64,000 bases of DNA from Pseudorhodoferax sp. Leaf267 (lineage in GTDB: Bacteria; Pseudomonadota; Gammaproteobacteria; Burkholderiales; Burkholderiaceae_C): assembly GCF_001422405.1 (NCBI RefSeq), contig NZ_LMMV01000026.1, positions 4,166 to 68,165 on the forward strand. Direction: 5' to 3'. The translations under genes were made by a program, and so were the position numbers. The stretch's first letter is position 1. Each line of letters starts with the position of its first letter. Below, piece after piece: positions 16,642-26,139 of this stretch. A model generated the notes under the pieces. The model searched no databases. It was given only the letters and a program-made list of their open reading frames with translations, and was not told the origin of the DNA.

Positions 16642-18126
16642 CTAGAAGAAGGCGGCGCTGACGCGGAACGCCTTTTCCACGTCGCGGATCAGCCGCTTGT
16701 GCGGCACGAAGATGATGACGTGGTCGTTGCTCTCGATCACCGTGTCGCCGCGCGGGATGATGACGTGCGGCACCTCGGGCAGCGGCGCCTCGCCATCGCC
16801 GGCTTCTGCGATCGCCAGCGCGTCCGGCAAGCCGCGCACGATCAAGCCGAAGTGCGCCTGCGCCGGCAGCTTGAGATCGCGCACCGCGCGGCCGACCACG
16901 CGCGAGGTCTTGCGGTCGCCGCGCGCCACGATCTCGAGCCCCTCGGCCACGCCGCGGCGCAGGCTGTGCACGGCCTGCACGTCGCCCTGGCGCACATGGG
17001 CCAGCAGCTCGCCGATCATGGCCTGCGCCGGCGACAGCGCGATGTCGATCTGCGTGCCGTGCATCAGCTCGGCATAGCTGCGCCGGTTGATCAGCGCCAG
17101 CACGCGCTTGGCGCCCAGCCGCTTGGCCAGCAGGCTGGACATGATGTTGTTCTCGTCGTCGTTGGTCAGCGCCAGGAACAGGTCGATCGTCTCGATGCCT
17201 TCCTCTTCAAGCAGGTTCTCGTCGGTGGCGTCGCCATGCAGCACCAGCACCGCGTGCGGCAGCTTGCCGGCCAGCTGCACGCAGCGCTCGGCGCCGTGCT
17301 CGATGATCTTGACGTGAAAGCCGGCCTGCGCCTCGGCCAGCTCCTGCGCCAGCCGCGCGCCCACGCGGCCGCCGCCGGCGATCATGATGCGCTCGACCTT
17401 GCGCGTGGGCCGGCCCTGGCCCTTGTGCTCGTCGCGGTGCAGCGCGGTGAGCACCTTGGGGATGTCCTCGCGTGCGGCCAGCACGAAGACCTCGTCGCCG
17501 GGCTCCACGCGCGTGGGGCCGTCGCAGGCGATGAAGCGGTCGGGCTCGTCCTCGAAACGGCGGTAGATCGCCACCACGCGCATGGCCACGTCGGGCACGC
17601 ACTCGCGCAGCTCGCCGATGCTGTGCGCCACCAGCGGCGCGCCGGCCACGGCCCGCACCGAGACCAGGCAGGCCAGGCCGCCGGCGAACTCGCGCACCTG
17701 CAGCGCCTCGGGATACTCGATGAGCTTGAAGATGTAGCGCGTGAGCGATTCCTCTGGGCAGATCACGCGGTCGACGGCGAAGCCGTCCTTGTCCATGAGC
17801 TCGCTGCCATGGCGAAAGGCCTGCGAGCGCACGCGGGCGATGCGCGTGGGCACGTTGAACAGCCGGTGCGCCACCTTGCAGCAGACCAGGTTGGTCTCGT
17901 CCAGCGCCGAGCAGGCGATCAGCATGTCGGCATCGCGCGCGCCGGCCTCTTCCAGCACGGCCGGCTCCACGCCGCTGCCGACCACGCCGCGCAGGTCGTA
18001 GCGCTCGCCCAGCGCGCGCAGGCGCACCGCATCGGTGTCGATGACGGTGATGTCGTTCTTCTCGGACACCAGGCTGTCGACCACGCTCTCGCCGACACGG
18101 CCGGCGCCCAGGATGATGACTCTCAT
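16642..18126 (-). CDS. trkA: Trk potassium uptake regulatory subunit TrkA
   Basis: Cytoplasmic NAD(H)-binding gating subunit of Trk. Two RCK halves are visible in 494 residues: the first Rossmann motif IILGAGRVGESVVDSLVSEK at the N-terminus, and the second IMIAGGGRVGARLAQELAEAQ near residue 240. Each is followed by a TrkA-C domain. TrkA couples nucleotide binding to opening of TrkH, encoded 8 bp downstream. It is preceded by proA with a 19-bp gap, so K+ uptake and proline synthesis may be co-expressed. It is slightly longer than E. coli TrkA (458). Confidence 0.96.
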   Translation of the reverse strand: MRVIILGAGRVGESVVDSLVSEKNDITVIDTDAVRLRALGERYDLRGVVGSGVEPAVLEEAGARDADMLIACSALDETNLVCCKVAHRLFNVPTRIARVRSQAFRHGSELMDKDGFAVDRVICPEESLTRYIFKLIEYPEALQVREFAGGLACLVSVRAVAGAPLVAHSIGELRECVPDVAMRVVAIYRRFEDEPDRFIACDGPTRVEPGDEVFVLAAREDIPKVLTALHRDEHKGQGRPTRKVERIMIAGGGRVGARLAQELAEAQAGFHVKIIEHGAERCVQLAGKLPHAVLVLHGDATDENLLEEEGIETIDLFLALTNDDENNIMSSLLAKRLGAKRVLALINRRSYAELMHGTQIDIALSPAQAMIGELLAHVRQGDVQAVHSLRRGVAEGLEIVARGDRKTSRVVGRAVRDLKLPAQAHFGLIVRGLPDALAIAEAGDGEAPLPEVPHVIIPRGDTVIESNDHVIIFVPHKRLIRDVEKAFRVSAAFF

Positions 18127-18145
18127 GGTGTGCCGACCGAGCCGG

Positions 18146-19426
18146 TCAGTTCCGCACTTCCCCGTTGCCGAGCACCACGTACTTGAGCGAGGTCAGCCCC
18201 AGCAGCCCGACCGGGCCGCGCGCATGGAACTTGTCGGTGCTGATGCCGATCTCGGCGCCCAGGCCGTATTCGAAGCCGTCGGCGAAGCGCGTGCTGGCGT
18301 TGACCATCACGCTGGCCGAGTCCACCTCGCGCAGGAAGCGCTGGGCGTGCACGTGGTCGCGCGTGAGGATGGCGTCGGTGTGGTGGCTGCTGTAGTGGTT
18401 GATGTGGGCGATGGCCGCGTCCAGCCCGTCGACCACCTTGACGCTGACGATGGGCGCAAGGTATTCCTCGAACCAGTCCTGCTCGGTGGCCGCCACGACC
18501 TTGGCGCCCGTGACGGCCGAGAGGATGGCCGCGGCCTCGGCATCGCAGCGCATCTCCACGCCCTTGGCCGCGTAGACGGCGCCGATCTTCGGCAGGAAGT
18601 CGGCTGCCACGCCGCGTGCCACCAGCAGGCCCTCGGCCGCGTTGCAGGGGCTGTACTTGTTGGTCTTGGCGTTGTCGGCCACGGTCACGGCCATGGCGAT
18701 GTCGCAGGGGTCGTCCACATAGACATGGCAGTTGCCGTCCAGGTGCTTGATGACGGGCACCTTGGCCTCGCGGCTGATGCGCTCGATCAGGCCCTTGCCG
18801 CCGCGCGGGATCACCACGTCCACATGCTCGGGCATGGCGATGAGCTGGCCCACGGCCTCGCGGTCGGTGGTCTGCACGAGCTGCACCGCCTCGGCCGGCA
18901 GGCCGGCCTCTTCGAGCGCCTGCTGCACGAGCTTGGCCAGCGCCTTGTTCGACTCGATGGCCTCGGAGCCGCCGCGCAGGATGCAGGCGTTGCCGCTCTT
19001 GATCGACAGGCTGGCGGCCTCGATGGTCACGTTGGGCCGGCTCTCGAAGATCATCGCGAACACGCCGAGCGGCACGCGCATCTGGCCCACGCGGATGCCG
19101 CTGGGCTGCTGCTGCATGCCGCTGATCTCGCCGATCAGGTCGGGCATGGCGGCCAGCTGCTCGCAGCCTTCGGCCACCGTCTGCAGCACCTTGGGGCTGA
19201 GCTTGAGCCGGTCGACCATCGGGGCGGCGAGGCCGGCAGCCGTGGCGCGCTCGATGTCCTGGGCGTTGTCCACCTGCAGCGCCGCGGTGTTCTCGCGCAG
19301 CAGCCGCGCCAGCGTGCGCAGCGCGCGGTTCTTGGTGGCGGCATCGGCCCGGGCCATGGCGGCGGACGCCTGCCGGGCTTGCAGGCCCAGCGTTTGCGTG
19401 TATTCGGCAACATTCAGCGCGTTCAT
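18146..19426 (-). CDS. proA: Gamma-glutamyl phosphate reductase
   Basis: Reduces glutamyl-5-phosphate to the semialdehyde, the second step of proline synthesis. The 426-residue product has the [14 protein letters not shown]-like motif [31 protein letters not shown]-like [14 protein letters not shown], and the catalytic cysteine in [14 protein letters not shown]. The ATG at 19426 overlaps the stop of the histidine-kinase gene by four bases (ATGA). The frame is open upstream but that region is read in another frame as the kinase. Usual neighbours in beta-proteobacteria (holA, lptE, leuS) lie 5.6 kb away, separated by inserted genes. Confidence 0.97.
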   Translation of the reverse strand: MNALNVAEYTQTLGLQARQASAAMARADAATKNRALRTLARLLRENTAALQVDNAQDIERATAAGLAAPMVDRLKLSPKVLQTVAEGCEQLAAMPDLIGEISGMQQQPSGIRVGQMRVPLGVFAMIFESRPNVTIEAASLSIKSGNACILRGGSEAIESNKALAKLVQQALEEAGLPAEAVQLVQTTDREAVGQLIAMPEHVDVVIPRGGKGLIERISREAKVPVIKHLDGNCHVYVDDPCDIAMAVTVADNAKTNKYSPCNAAEGLLVARGVAADFLPKIGAVYAAKGVEMRCDAEAAAILSAVTGAKVVAATEQDWFEEYLAPIVSVKVVDGLDAAIAHINHYSSHHTDAILTRDHVHAQRFLREVDSASVMVNASTRFADGFEYGLGAEIGISTDKFHARGPVGLLGLTSLKYVVLGNGEVRN

Positions 19427-20874
19427 GGGGGCGATTCTGACGCAGTTGAATGGCCCGTGTCCGCCGGCAGTAACAGGGTGGCCTGCAGCCCGCGCACCTG
19501 GCCGTCCACGACCTGGTTGCGCACCCGCAGGTGGCCCTGGCAGGCGGCCGCCAGGTCGCGGCAGATGGCCAGTCCCAGACCGGCGCCGCGCCCGGCGGTG
19601 TCGCTGGTGACGAAGGGCACGAACAGGTCGCGCTCCATCTGGGCCGACAGCCCGGGGCCGTCGTCCTGCACGCGGATCTCGACCCGGCCTTCGCCCTGCA
19701 CCAGCGCCAGGCTCAGGGCGCCACCATCGGACGTGTAGCGCATGGCGTTGTGCAGCAGGTTGGCCACGATCTCCTGCACCATCCAGACCGGGCCGTGCCA
19801 GGGGCAGGGCGCGGCGTCGAGCTGGAACGACTGGTGGCGCGCGGCGATCAGCGGTGACAGCTCCACCGCCACCTCCTCCAGCACGTCGCGCAGATCCACG
19901 TCGGCCAGCTGGTCCCGTGGCAGGCTGGCGCGCGCCCGGTTCCAGGTCAGCAGCTGCTGCACCACGCGGCCGGTGCGCTGCGTGGTGCTGGCGATCTGCT
20001 CCAGCGCCTCGCGCGCGGGCATGTCGCCGCGCAGGCCGGCATGCGCATGCAGCTGCAGCACCGACAGCGGCGTGCGCAGCTGGTGCGAGGCGTCGGCCAC
20101 GAAGCGCTGCTGCAGCGCCTGCGCCTCGCCCACACGCTGCAGCAGGCCGTTGAAGGCGCCCACGACGGGCCGCAGCTCCTGCGGCGCCTGCGGCAGGGCC
20201 AGCGGCGCCAGGTCGGCAGCAATGCGCCGTTCCAGGCGGCGCGCCAGTTCGCGCAGCGGCCGCAGCGCCACGGTGGACACGGTCCACACCAGGCCCAGCA
20301 GCAGCACCAGCAGCAGCGCCTGGCGGCCCAGCGTCTGCCACAGGATGCTTTGCGCCAGCTGCGCGCGGTAGGCCGAGGGCTCGCCGACCTGGATCACCAC
20401 GTAGCGCAGGCCCTCGTGCGACTCCACGGGTTGCCACAGCGCGGCCATGCGCAGTGCCTGCTGCGAGAGCTGCGTGTCGTACAGCGCCAGCCGCACGCCG
20501 TAGCGCGGGTGCACGGGCGCGATGCCGGCGTAAGGCGTGACGCTGGGCTCGCCGGCCAGGTACTCGCCATTCAGAAAGCCCACGCGGTAGACCATGCGGC
20601 TGCGCGTGCCCTCGCCGCGGCCGGTGATGTCGGCCTCGCCGTCGTACAGCTCCAGCGCCGCATGCGGCAGCGTGATCTGCAGCTCGCCGCCTTCCAGCCG
20701 GATCAGGTCGCCCAGCGCATGGGCGGAGGTGACGAGCAGCCGGTCGAAGGCCAGCTGCGCCGTCGCCAGCGCTGCGCGGTAGGAGGCATACGCGTCGATG
20801 GCGATGAAGGCCACCACCGGCAGCGACAGCCACAGCAGCAGGCGCCGCCGCAGCGAGCCGGCCTCAGGGCGCAC
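19423..20874 (-). CDS. Sensor histidine kinase, TctE-like
   Basis: A 483-residue membrane kinase. Two membrane segments (about residues 11-27 and 185-205) flank a periplasmic 2CSK_N-type sensor domain. After a HAMP-like linker come the phosphoacceptor motif [14 protein letters not shown] (His264), the N-box [10 protein letters not shown], the G1 box QDDGPGLS and the G2 box [10 protein letters not shown]. The GTG at 20874 lies within the end of the response-regulator gene (11-bp overlap) and begins the homologous region. The ATGA overlap with proA downstream suggests coupling. The signal is unknown; tricarboxylates are sensed by TctE, but no tct transporter is nearby. Confidence 0.9.
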   Translation of the reverse strand: MRPEAGSLRRRLLLWLSLPVVAFIAIDAYASYRAALATAQLAFDRLLVTSAHALGDLIRLEGGELQITLPHAALELYDGEADITGRGEGTRSRMVYRVGFLNGEYLAGEPSVTPYAGIAPVHPRYGVRLALYDTQLSQQALRMAALWQPVESHEGLRYVVIQVGEPSAYRAQLAQSILWQTLGRQALLLVLLLGLVWTVSTVALRPLRELARRLERRIAADLAPLALPQAPQELRPVVGAFNGLLQRVGEAQALQQRFVADASHQLRTPLSVLQLHAHAGLRGDMPAREALEQIASTTQRTGRVVQQLLTWNRARASLPRDQLADVDLRDVLEEVAVELSPLIAARHQSFQLDAAPCPWHGPVWMVQEIVANLLHNAMRYTSDGGALSLALVQGEGRVEIRVQDDGPGLSAQMERDLFVPFVTSDTAGRGAGLGLAICRDLAAACQGHLRVRNQVVDGQVRGLQATLLLPADTGHSTASESPP

Positions 20875-21532
20875 GGACTTCCTGCACCAGGTAGCCCAGG
20901 CCGCGCAAGGTGGTGATCTGCACGCCGGTTTCGACCAGCTTCTTGCGCAGCCGGTGCACGACCACTTCCACGGCATCGGGCTGGCTGGGCGGGTCGGCGC
21001 CGAAGGCCAGGCCCGTCAGGCGGGCACGCGTCACGGCCCGGCCGGGGCGCTCCATCAGCGCGGCCAGCAGCGCGCTCTCGCGCGGCGTGAGCTCCAGCGC
21101 CGCGCTGCGCCAGTAGAAGGCGCCGGTGGCGCGGTCCAGCCGCAGCTCGCCGCAGCGCGGCTCGTCCGCCACGCCGGCGCGGCGGGCCAGCGCGCGCAGG
21201 CGGGCTTCCAGCTCGTCCGGATCGAAGGGCTTGGCCAGGTAGTCGTCGGCACCGGCGTTCAGGCCGGCCACGCGGTCGCCCACGCCGCCGCGCGCGGTGA
21301 GCAGCAGCACCGGCAGCGTGTGGCCGCGGTCGCGCAGGCGCTGCAGCAGCTGCAGGCCGTCCATGCCGGGCAGGCCGATGTCCAGCACCGCGACGTCGAA
21401 GCGTTCGTGCTCCAACGCTTGCAGTGCTTCTGCGCCCGCCATGCGGTGCTGCACCTGCAGGCCACGGCGCTCCAGCACGCGGGCCAGGCTGGTGCCGAGT
21501 TCGGCCTCGTCCTCGACGAGCAGCACCCTCAT
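20864..21532 (-). CDS. OmpR/TctD-family response regulator
   Basis: A 222-residue response regulator: receiver domain (acidic pocket EDE at residues 7-9, phosphoacceptor Asp51 in VLDIGLPGMDGL, Lys in the DDYLAKPFD motif), then a winged-helix output domain (ALELTPRESALLAALMERPG, VVVHRLRKKLVETGVQITTLRGLGYL). It is the first gene of the leftward operon with its kinase, proA, trkA and trkH. Four 11-bp direct repeats lie 42-85 bp upstream of its start, between it and the divergent phnD; they fit this family's mode of binding and suggest autoregulation and control of the phn genes. Confidence 0.93.
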   Translation of the reverse strand: MRVLLVEDEAELGTSLARVLERRGLQVQHRMAGAEALQALEHERFDVAVLDIGLPGMDGLQLLQRLRDRGHTLPVLLLTARGGVGDRVAGLNAGADDYLAKPFDPDELEARLRALARRAGVADEPRCGELRLDRATGAFYWRSAALELTPRESALLAALMERPGRAVTRARLTGLAFGADPPSQPDAVEVVVHRLRKKLVETGVQITTLRGLGYLVQEVRAP

Positions 21533-21573
21533 CGGCAGCGCGCCGCGCGGGGGCCAGGGTAAGTCCGGGGCGG

Positions 21574-21617
21574 TCTGAAAGGCATCTGAAAGCTTCCTGA
21601 AGGCAGCCCGAAAGGAT
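21574..21617. promoter_or_regulatory. Four 11-bp-period direct repeats, probable response-regulator sites
   Basis: Related octamers begin at 21574 (TCTGAAAG), 21585 (TCTGAAAG), 21596 (CCTGAAGG) and 21607 (CCCGAAAG), each exactly 11 bp after the last. OmpR/PhoB-type regulators bind tandem sites with this spacing. Seen from the leftward operon, two copies overlap the -35 region of a -10-like TACCCT (complement of 21556-21561). Seen from phnD, they lie upstream of a -10 (TATAGT, 21645-21650) that lacks a good -35. Confidence 0.7.
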
Positions 21618-21644
21618 ACAGGCCAGGCGCCGTGGGCGGCTTTC

Positions 21645-21650
21645 TATAGT
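21645..21650 (+). promoter_or_regulatory. -10 box of the phnDCEE operon
   Basis: TATAGT within CTTTCTATAGTCGCC lies 40 bp before the phnD start. No -35 consensus is found 17 bp upstream, which fits an activator-dependent promoter next to the 11-bp repeats. Confidence 0.5.
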
Positions 21651-21690
21651 CGCCGCACCCTCTTTCGGGAACGCCTTCAGGAGACACCCC

Positions 21691-22680
21691 ATGCGCCCAT
21701 CCACCCTTCTGCGCAGCGCCTTCGCCGGTGCCGCCCTGCTCGCCGCCAGCGGCGCCTTCGCTCAGGAGGCCTGCGCGCACCGCGGCGACCTGGACGCCCA
21801 GTTCTGCGACGCCGACCGCGACCTCGTGGCCGACACGCCCACCGACCCCAAGCGCCTGCGCAACCCCAGCACGCTGGTGTTCGCCTTCACACCGGTGGAA
21901 GACCCCGCCATCTACGAGAAGCTGTTCCGCCCCTTCATGGCGCACCTGGGCAGCTGCGTGGACCGCAAGGTGGTGTTCTTCCCTGTGCAGTCCAACGCGG
22001 CGCAGATCGAGGCCATGCGCTCGGGCCGGCTGCACATCGCGGCGTTCTCGCCCGGGCCGGTGAACTTTGCGGTGAACCTGTCGGGCGCCGTGCCGTTCGC
22101 GATCCGTGGCAACGACCAGGGCTCGGTCGGCATGAACCTCCAGATGATCGTGCGCAAGGAAAGCGGCTACCAGAAGCTGGACGACCTCAAGGGCAAGCGC
22201 ATCGCCCACACCTCGCCGTCGTCCAACTCCGGCAACCTGGCGCCGCGCGCGCTGTTCCCCGAGCTGGGCCTCACGCCCGACAAGGACTACAAGGTGGTCT
22301 ATTCGGGCAAGCACGACCAGTCCATCCTGGGTGTGAAGACCGGTGACTACGACGCCGCGCCCGTGGCCAGCGACGTGCTGCAGCACATGACCGACCGTGG
22401 CGTGGTGAAAGCCGACGACTTCCGCGTGCTCTACACCAGCGGCAAGTTCCCGACCGACGCCTACGCCTACGCCCACAACCTGGAGCCGGCGCTGCAGGCC
22501 AAGATCAAGCAGTGCTTCTACGACTACAAGATCCCGGCCGAGATGGCCAAGGGCCTGGGCGGCGACCGCTTCCTGCCCATCACCTACAAGAAAGACTGGG
22601 AGCTGGTGCGCACCGTGGCCGCCTCGGCCGGCGAGTCGTTCACGCGCGAGGCCTTCGACAAGGCCGCCGCCAAGAAGTAA
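21691..22680 (+). CDS. phnD: Phosphonate/phosphite ABC transporter substrate-binding protein
   Basis: A 329-residue periplasmic binding protein with a signal peptide ([18 protein letters not shown]). It matches the PhnD family: [20 protein letters not shown], then [40 protein letters not shown] and [12 protein letters not shown]. The family binds phosphonates, phosphite or sometimes phosphate. It heads an operon with ATPase and two permease genes and no C-P lyase or phosphonatase genes, so the substrate and its fate are open. GGAGAC precedes the ATG. Confidence 0.93.
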   Translation: MRPSTLLRSAFAGAALLAASGAFAQEACAHRGDLDAQFCDADRDLVADTPTDPKRLRNPSTLVFAFTPVEDPAIYEKLFRPFMAHLGSCVDRKVVFFPVQSNAAQIEAMRSGRLHIAAFSPGPVNFAVNLSGAVPFAIRGNDQGSVGMNLQMIVRKESGYQKLDDLKGKRIAHTSPSSNSGNLAPRALFPELGLTPDKDYKVVYSGKHDQSILGVKTGDYDAAPVASDVLQHMTDRGVVKADDFRVLYTSGKFPTDAYAYAHNLEPALQAKIKQCFYDYKIPAEMAKGLGGDRFLPITYKKDWELVRTVAASAGESFTREAFDKAAAKK

Positions 22681-22687
22681 GCCACCC

Positions 22688-23473
22688 ATGCACGCTCTCG
22701 CGACACCCGGCGCCATGCAGATCCAGGGCCTGGTCAAGGAATACCGGGCGGGCCAGCCGGTGCTCAAGTCCATTGACCTGGTGATCGCGGGCACGGGGCT
22801 GACCAGCATCATCGGCCCGTCGGGCACCGGCAAGTCCACGCTGATCCGCTGCATCAACCGGCTGGTGGACCCCACGGCCGGCCGCATACTGCTGGAGTTC
22901 GACGGCGCGCAGGTGGACATGGCGCAGCTGCGCGGGGCCGAGCTGCGCCGCGCGCGCCGCCACATCGGCATGGTTTTCCAGGAATACAACCTGGTGGAGC
23001 GCCTGACGGTGATGGAAAACCTGCTGACCGGCCGGCTCGGCTACCTGTCGGCCTGGCGCGCCTGGCGCCGCCGCTTCGACGCCGAAGACCTGGCCTACGG
23101 CATGGAGCTGCTGGCCACCGTGGGCCTGGCGGATTTCGCCAACCGGCGCGTGGACGCGCTGAGCGGCGGCCAGCGCCAGCGCGTGGGCATTGCACGCGCG
23201 CTGATGCAGCGGCCCTCGGTGCTGCTGGCCGACGAGCCCACCTCGTCGCTGGACCCCAAGACCTCGGTCGAAATCATCCAGCTGCTGCGCGAGCAGGGCC
23301 GCCAGCGCAACATCCCGGTCATGGTCAACATCCACGACGTGGAGCTGGCGCGCCGCTACTCCGACCGCATCGTCGGCATGACGGGCGGCAAGGTGGTCTA
23401 CGACGGCCCGCCCGAGGGGCTGAACGACGGGCACCTGCATGCCATCTACGGCGGCAAGGACTGGCTGGAATGA
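22688..23473 (+). CDS. phnC: Phosphonate/phosphite ABC transporter ATP-binding protein
   Basis: A 261-residue ABC ATPase: Walker [11 protein letters not shown] near residue 40, Q-loop in [20 protein letters not shown], signature [15 protein letters not shown] and Walker [14 protein letters not shown]. The sequence around the Q-loop and NVLTGRLG-like [14 protein letters not shown] is typical of PhnC. It energises uptake with the two permeases that follow; its stop overlaps the first permease start by four bases. An internal Met (22715) is an alternative start. Confidence 0.95.
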   Translation: MHALATPGAMQIQGLVKEYRAGQPVLKSIDLVIAGTGLTSIIGPSGTGKSTLIRCINRLVDPTAGRILLEFDGAQVDMAQLRGAELRRARRHIGMVFQEYNLVERLTVMENLLTGRLGYLSAWRAWRRRFDAEDLAYGMELLATVGLADFANRRVDALSGGQRQRVGIARALMQRPSVLLADEPTSSLDPKTSVEIIQLLREQGRQRNIPVMVNIHDVELARRYSDRIVGMTGGKVVYDGPPEGLNDGHLHAIYGGKDWLE

Positions 23474-24240
23474 ACGCGGCCTTCCGCTGGAGCGGCCTGG
23501 AGAAAGCGGTGCTGGCCGCCACGCTGGCCTACGTGGCCTGGTCGCTGGCCAGCCTGGACGTGTCGGCCGAGCGCCTGGCCGCCGGCTGGGAGCAGGGCGC
23601 GCGCTTCATCGGCCGCATGTTCCCGCCCGAACTCAACAAGATGGACGAGCTGTGGCAGGGCATCAAGGAGACCCTGCAGATCGCCGTGCTGGCGACTGTG
23701 GTCGGCCTGCTGCTGAGCCTTCCCGTGGGCCTGCTGGCCGCGTCCAACCTCTCGCCCAAGCCGTTGCGGCTGGCCGGCCGCACGCTGATCGCGGCCTGCC
23801 GCGCGCTGCACCCGGTGATCAGCGCCATCCTGTTCGTGAAGGCCGTGGGCTTCGGCCCGCTGGCTGGCATCCTGGCGCTGGTGGTGGCCACCGTGGGCTT
23901 CGTCGGCAAGCTGTTCGCCGACGCCATCGAGGAGATCTCGCCCAAGCCCATCGAGGCCATGCGCGCCACCGGCGCGTCCTTCATGGGCGTGGTGCTGTTC
24001 GGCGTGCTGCCCCAGGTGGCGCCGCGCTTCGTGGGCTTTGCCACCTACCAGCTCGATTCGAATTTGCGCAACTCCACCATGGTCGGCATCGTGGGCGCGG
24101 GCGGCATCGGCGGCGCGCTGTTCGCGGCCTTCCTGCGTTACGAATACAGCTTCGTCGCGACCATCCTGGCCACCGTGATCGCGATCATCGTGGTCGGCGA
24201 GGTGGTCGTGAACGCGGCGCGAAAGGCCATGGATGTCTGA
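23470..24240 (+). CDS. phnE: Phosphonate/phosphite ABC transporter permease, first copy
   Basis: A 256-residue permease with about six membrane segments and the PhnE pattern: [20 protein letters not shown], then [20 protein letters not shown] and the EAA-like cytoplasmic loop ([20 protein letters not shown]), with [20 protein letters not shown] near the end. It starts in a 4-bp overlap with phnC and overlaps the second permease by 8 bp. Two PhnE genes in tandem suggest a heterodimeric channel. Confidence 0.93.
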   Translation: MNAAFRWSGLEKAVLAATLAYVAWSLASLDVSAERLAAGWEQGARFIGRMFPPELNKMDELWQGIKETLQIAVLATVVGLLLSLPVGLLAASNLSPKPLRLAGRTLIAACRALHPVISAILFVKAVGFGPLAGILALVVATVGFVGKLFADAIEEISPKPIEAMRATGASFMGVVLFGVLPQVAPRFVGFATYQLDSNLRNSTMVGIVGAGGIGGALFAAFLRYEYSFVATILATVIAIIVVGEVVVNAARKAMDV

Positions 24241-25036
24241 GCTCGCCGCAGGCCCTGAGTGGCAACGCTTCAGCCCCGGCCAGCGCCTGCTGCGCTACGC
24301 GCTGTGGTTCTGCATGGTGCTGGCCATCGTGCAGTCGGCCCGCCACATCGAGGTGATCCCCGAGTTCCTCTACGACGCGCCCGAGCAGATGGCCGACATG
24401 CTGGGCCGCATGTGGCCGGTGGACTGGGGCCACTACCGCACCGATGTGCACAGCGCGCTCATGGAGACGTTGCACATGGCCACGCTGGGCACGCTGCTGT
24501 CGCTGGTGCTGGCGCTGCCGCTGGGCGTGATGGTGGCGCCCAACGTGGTGCGCAGCCGCACGCTGAACCTCATCGCGCGGGTGCTGCTGGTGGCCAGCCG
24601 CTCGGTCAATTCGCTGGTCTGGGCGCTGCTGTTCGTGGCCATCTTCGGGCCGGGGCCGCTGGCCGGCATGCTGGCGATTGCGCTGCGCTCGGTCGGCTTC
24701 GTCGGCAAGCTCGTGGGCGAGGCGCTGGAGCAGATGCCGCGCGGCCCCATCGAGGCGCTGCAGGCGGCGGGCGCGTCGCGGCTGGCGCAGCTGCTGTACG
24801 GCTACTGGCCGCAGATCAAGCCGGCGTTCTGGTCGGTGGCGCTGCTGCGCTGGGACATCAACGTGCGCGAATCCGGCGTGCTGGGCCTGGTGGGCGCAGG
24901 CGGCATCGGCGTGGTGCTGAACACCGCCATCGACCTGTTCCACTGGAACCGCGTGGCCCTGGTGCTGCTGGTCACCTTCGCGGTGGTGGTGCTGGCGGAG
25001 CTGGTGGTGCTGCAGGTGCGCAAGCGCCTGCTCTGA
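24233..25036 (+). CDS. phnE: Phosphonate/phosphite ABC transporter permease, second copy
   Basis: A 267-residue permease, paralogous to the previous one: ETLHMATLGTLLSLVLALPL, VASRSVNSLVWALLFVAIFG and the loop EQMPRGPIEALQAAGASRLA, then RESGVLGLVGAGGIGVVLNT. The ATG lies 8 bp inside the first permease gene. The operon ends here, three bases before the convergent holA stop, and no terminator hairpin is evident. Confidence 0.93.
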   Translation: MSELAAGPEWQRFSPGQRLLRYALWFCMVLAIVQSARHIEVIPEFLYDAPEQMADMLGRMWPVDWGHYRTDVHSALMETLHMATLGTLLSLVLALPLGVMVAPNVVRSRTLNLIARVLLVASRSVNSLVWALLFVAIFGPGPLAGMLAIALRSVGFVGKLVGEALEQMPRGPIEALQAAGASRLAQLLYGYWPQIKPAFWSVALLRWDINVRESGVLGLVGAGGIGVVLNTAIDLFHWNRVALVLLVTFAVVVLAELVVLQVRKRLL

Positions 25037-25039
25037 GCT

Positions 25040-26116
25040 TCAGCCCCGCGCCGCGCGTGCGGGCGGCGCCGCGTTGCAGGCCCGGCCCAGCATGGCCGCC
25101 AGCTGCTGCAGCGCCTGCCAGCCGTCGGCCGGCCAGTCGGGTTGTTTCAAGCCCTTGACGATGCCGTCCACCTGGTGCGCGGCGTACAGCAGCCGCGCCA
25201 GGCGCGGCGCCGTGAGCCGCGGCAGCACGCGCTCGAACAGCTTTTCGCGCGGGCCCCAGACGCGCTGCTCGCGCAGCGCCATCGGCAGCGGCCGGCCGGC
25301 GTCCATCGCGTCGCGCACGCGCTTGAGCGCGCGGATGTCTTCGGCCAGCGTGTAGTGCACCAGCACGGCGGCCTCGCCCTCGGCCTGCAGGCCGGCCAGC
25401 ATGCGCTGGGTGCGCAGGGCCTGGCCGCCGAGCACGGCTTCGGACAGCTTGAAGACGTCGTAACGCGCCACGTTGAGCACGGCGCTGTCGATCTGATCGG
25501 CTGACAGCTCGCCAGGCGGGTGCAGCAGCGCCAGCTTGCTGATCTCCTGGTGCGCGGCCAGCAGGTTGCCCTCGACGCGGTCGGTGAACATCTGAAGCGC
25601 GCGCTGCCCGTCTTCGCCAGGCGCGACCTGCTGGCCCTGGGCCTTCAGGCGCTGCGCGATCCAGGCCGGCAGTGCGGCACGTTCAACAGGGTCGATCTGG
25701 ACCGACGCACCAGCGTTCTCCAGCGCGGCGAACCAGGCGCCGGTCCTGGTCGCGCGGTCCAGCCGCGGCAGGCTGACGAGCACCAGCGTGCTGTCGTTGC
25801 CCTGGGCCTCTTCGGCCAGGCGCTGCAGCGCGGCGCTGCCGTCCTTGCCGGGTTTGCCGGACGGGATGCGGATGTCCAGGATCTGCTTGTCGGCGAACAG
25901 GCTCAGCGCGCCGCCGGCAGCCACCACGCCGCTCCAGTCGAAGTGCGCACCGGCGACCGTGAACACGCTGCGCTCGGTGTAGCCCTGGGCCCGCGCGGCG
26001 GCGCGGATCGCGTCGGCGGCCTCCTGCAGCAGCAACGGCTCGTCGCCGTGCAGGGTGTAGAGCGGGCGCAGGCCGCGCTGCAGGTGTTGCGTCAGGGAGG
26101 CCGGCGCCAGTTGCAT
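25040..26116 (-). CDS. holA: DNA polymerase III delta subunit
   Basis: The 358-residue clamp-loader subunit that opens the beta clamp. The start MQLAPASLTQHLQRGLRPLY and GDEPLLLQEAADAIRAAARA match HolA; later LFADKQILDIRIPSGKPGKD, LLAAHQEISKLALL and the C-terminal clamp-loader domain agree. The open frame runs on into the aminotransferase gene in another frame; the Met at 26116 is the family start. rocD lies 23 bp upstream on the same strand. In related genomes holA usually sits between lptE and proA; here it is separated from both. Confidence 0.95.
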   Translation of the reverse strand: MQLAPASLTQHLQRGLRPLYTLHGDEPLLLQEAADAIRAAARAQGYTERSVFTVAGAHFDWSGVVAAGGALSLFADKQILDIRIPSGKPGKDGSAALQRLAEEAQGNDSTLVLVSLPRLDRATRTGAWFAALENAGASVQIDPVERAALPAWIAQRLKAQGQQVAPGEDGQRALQMFTDRVEGNLLAAHQEISKLALLHPPGELSADQIDSAVLNVARYDVFKLSEAVLGGQALRTQRMLAGLQAEGEAAVLVHYTLAEDIRALKRVRDAMDAGRPLPMALREQRVWGPREKLFERVLPRLTAPRLARLLYAAHQVDGIVKGLKQPDWPADGWQALQQLAAMLGRACNAAPPARAARG

Positions 26117-26139
26117 GGCGGCGAGTGTACGGGTGCGCG

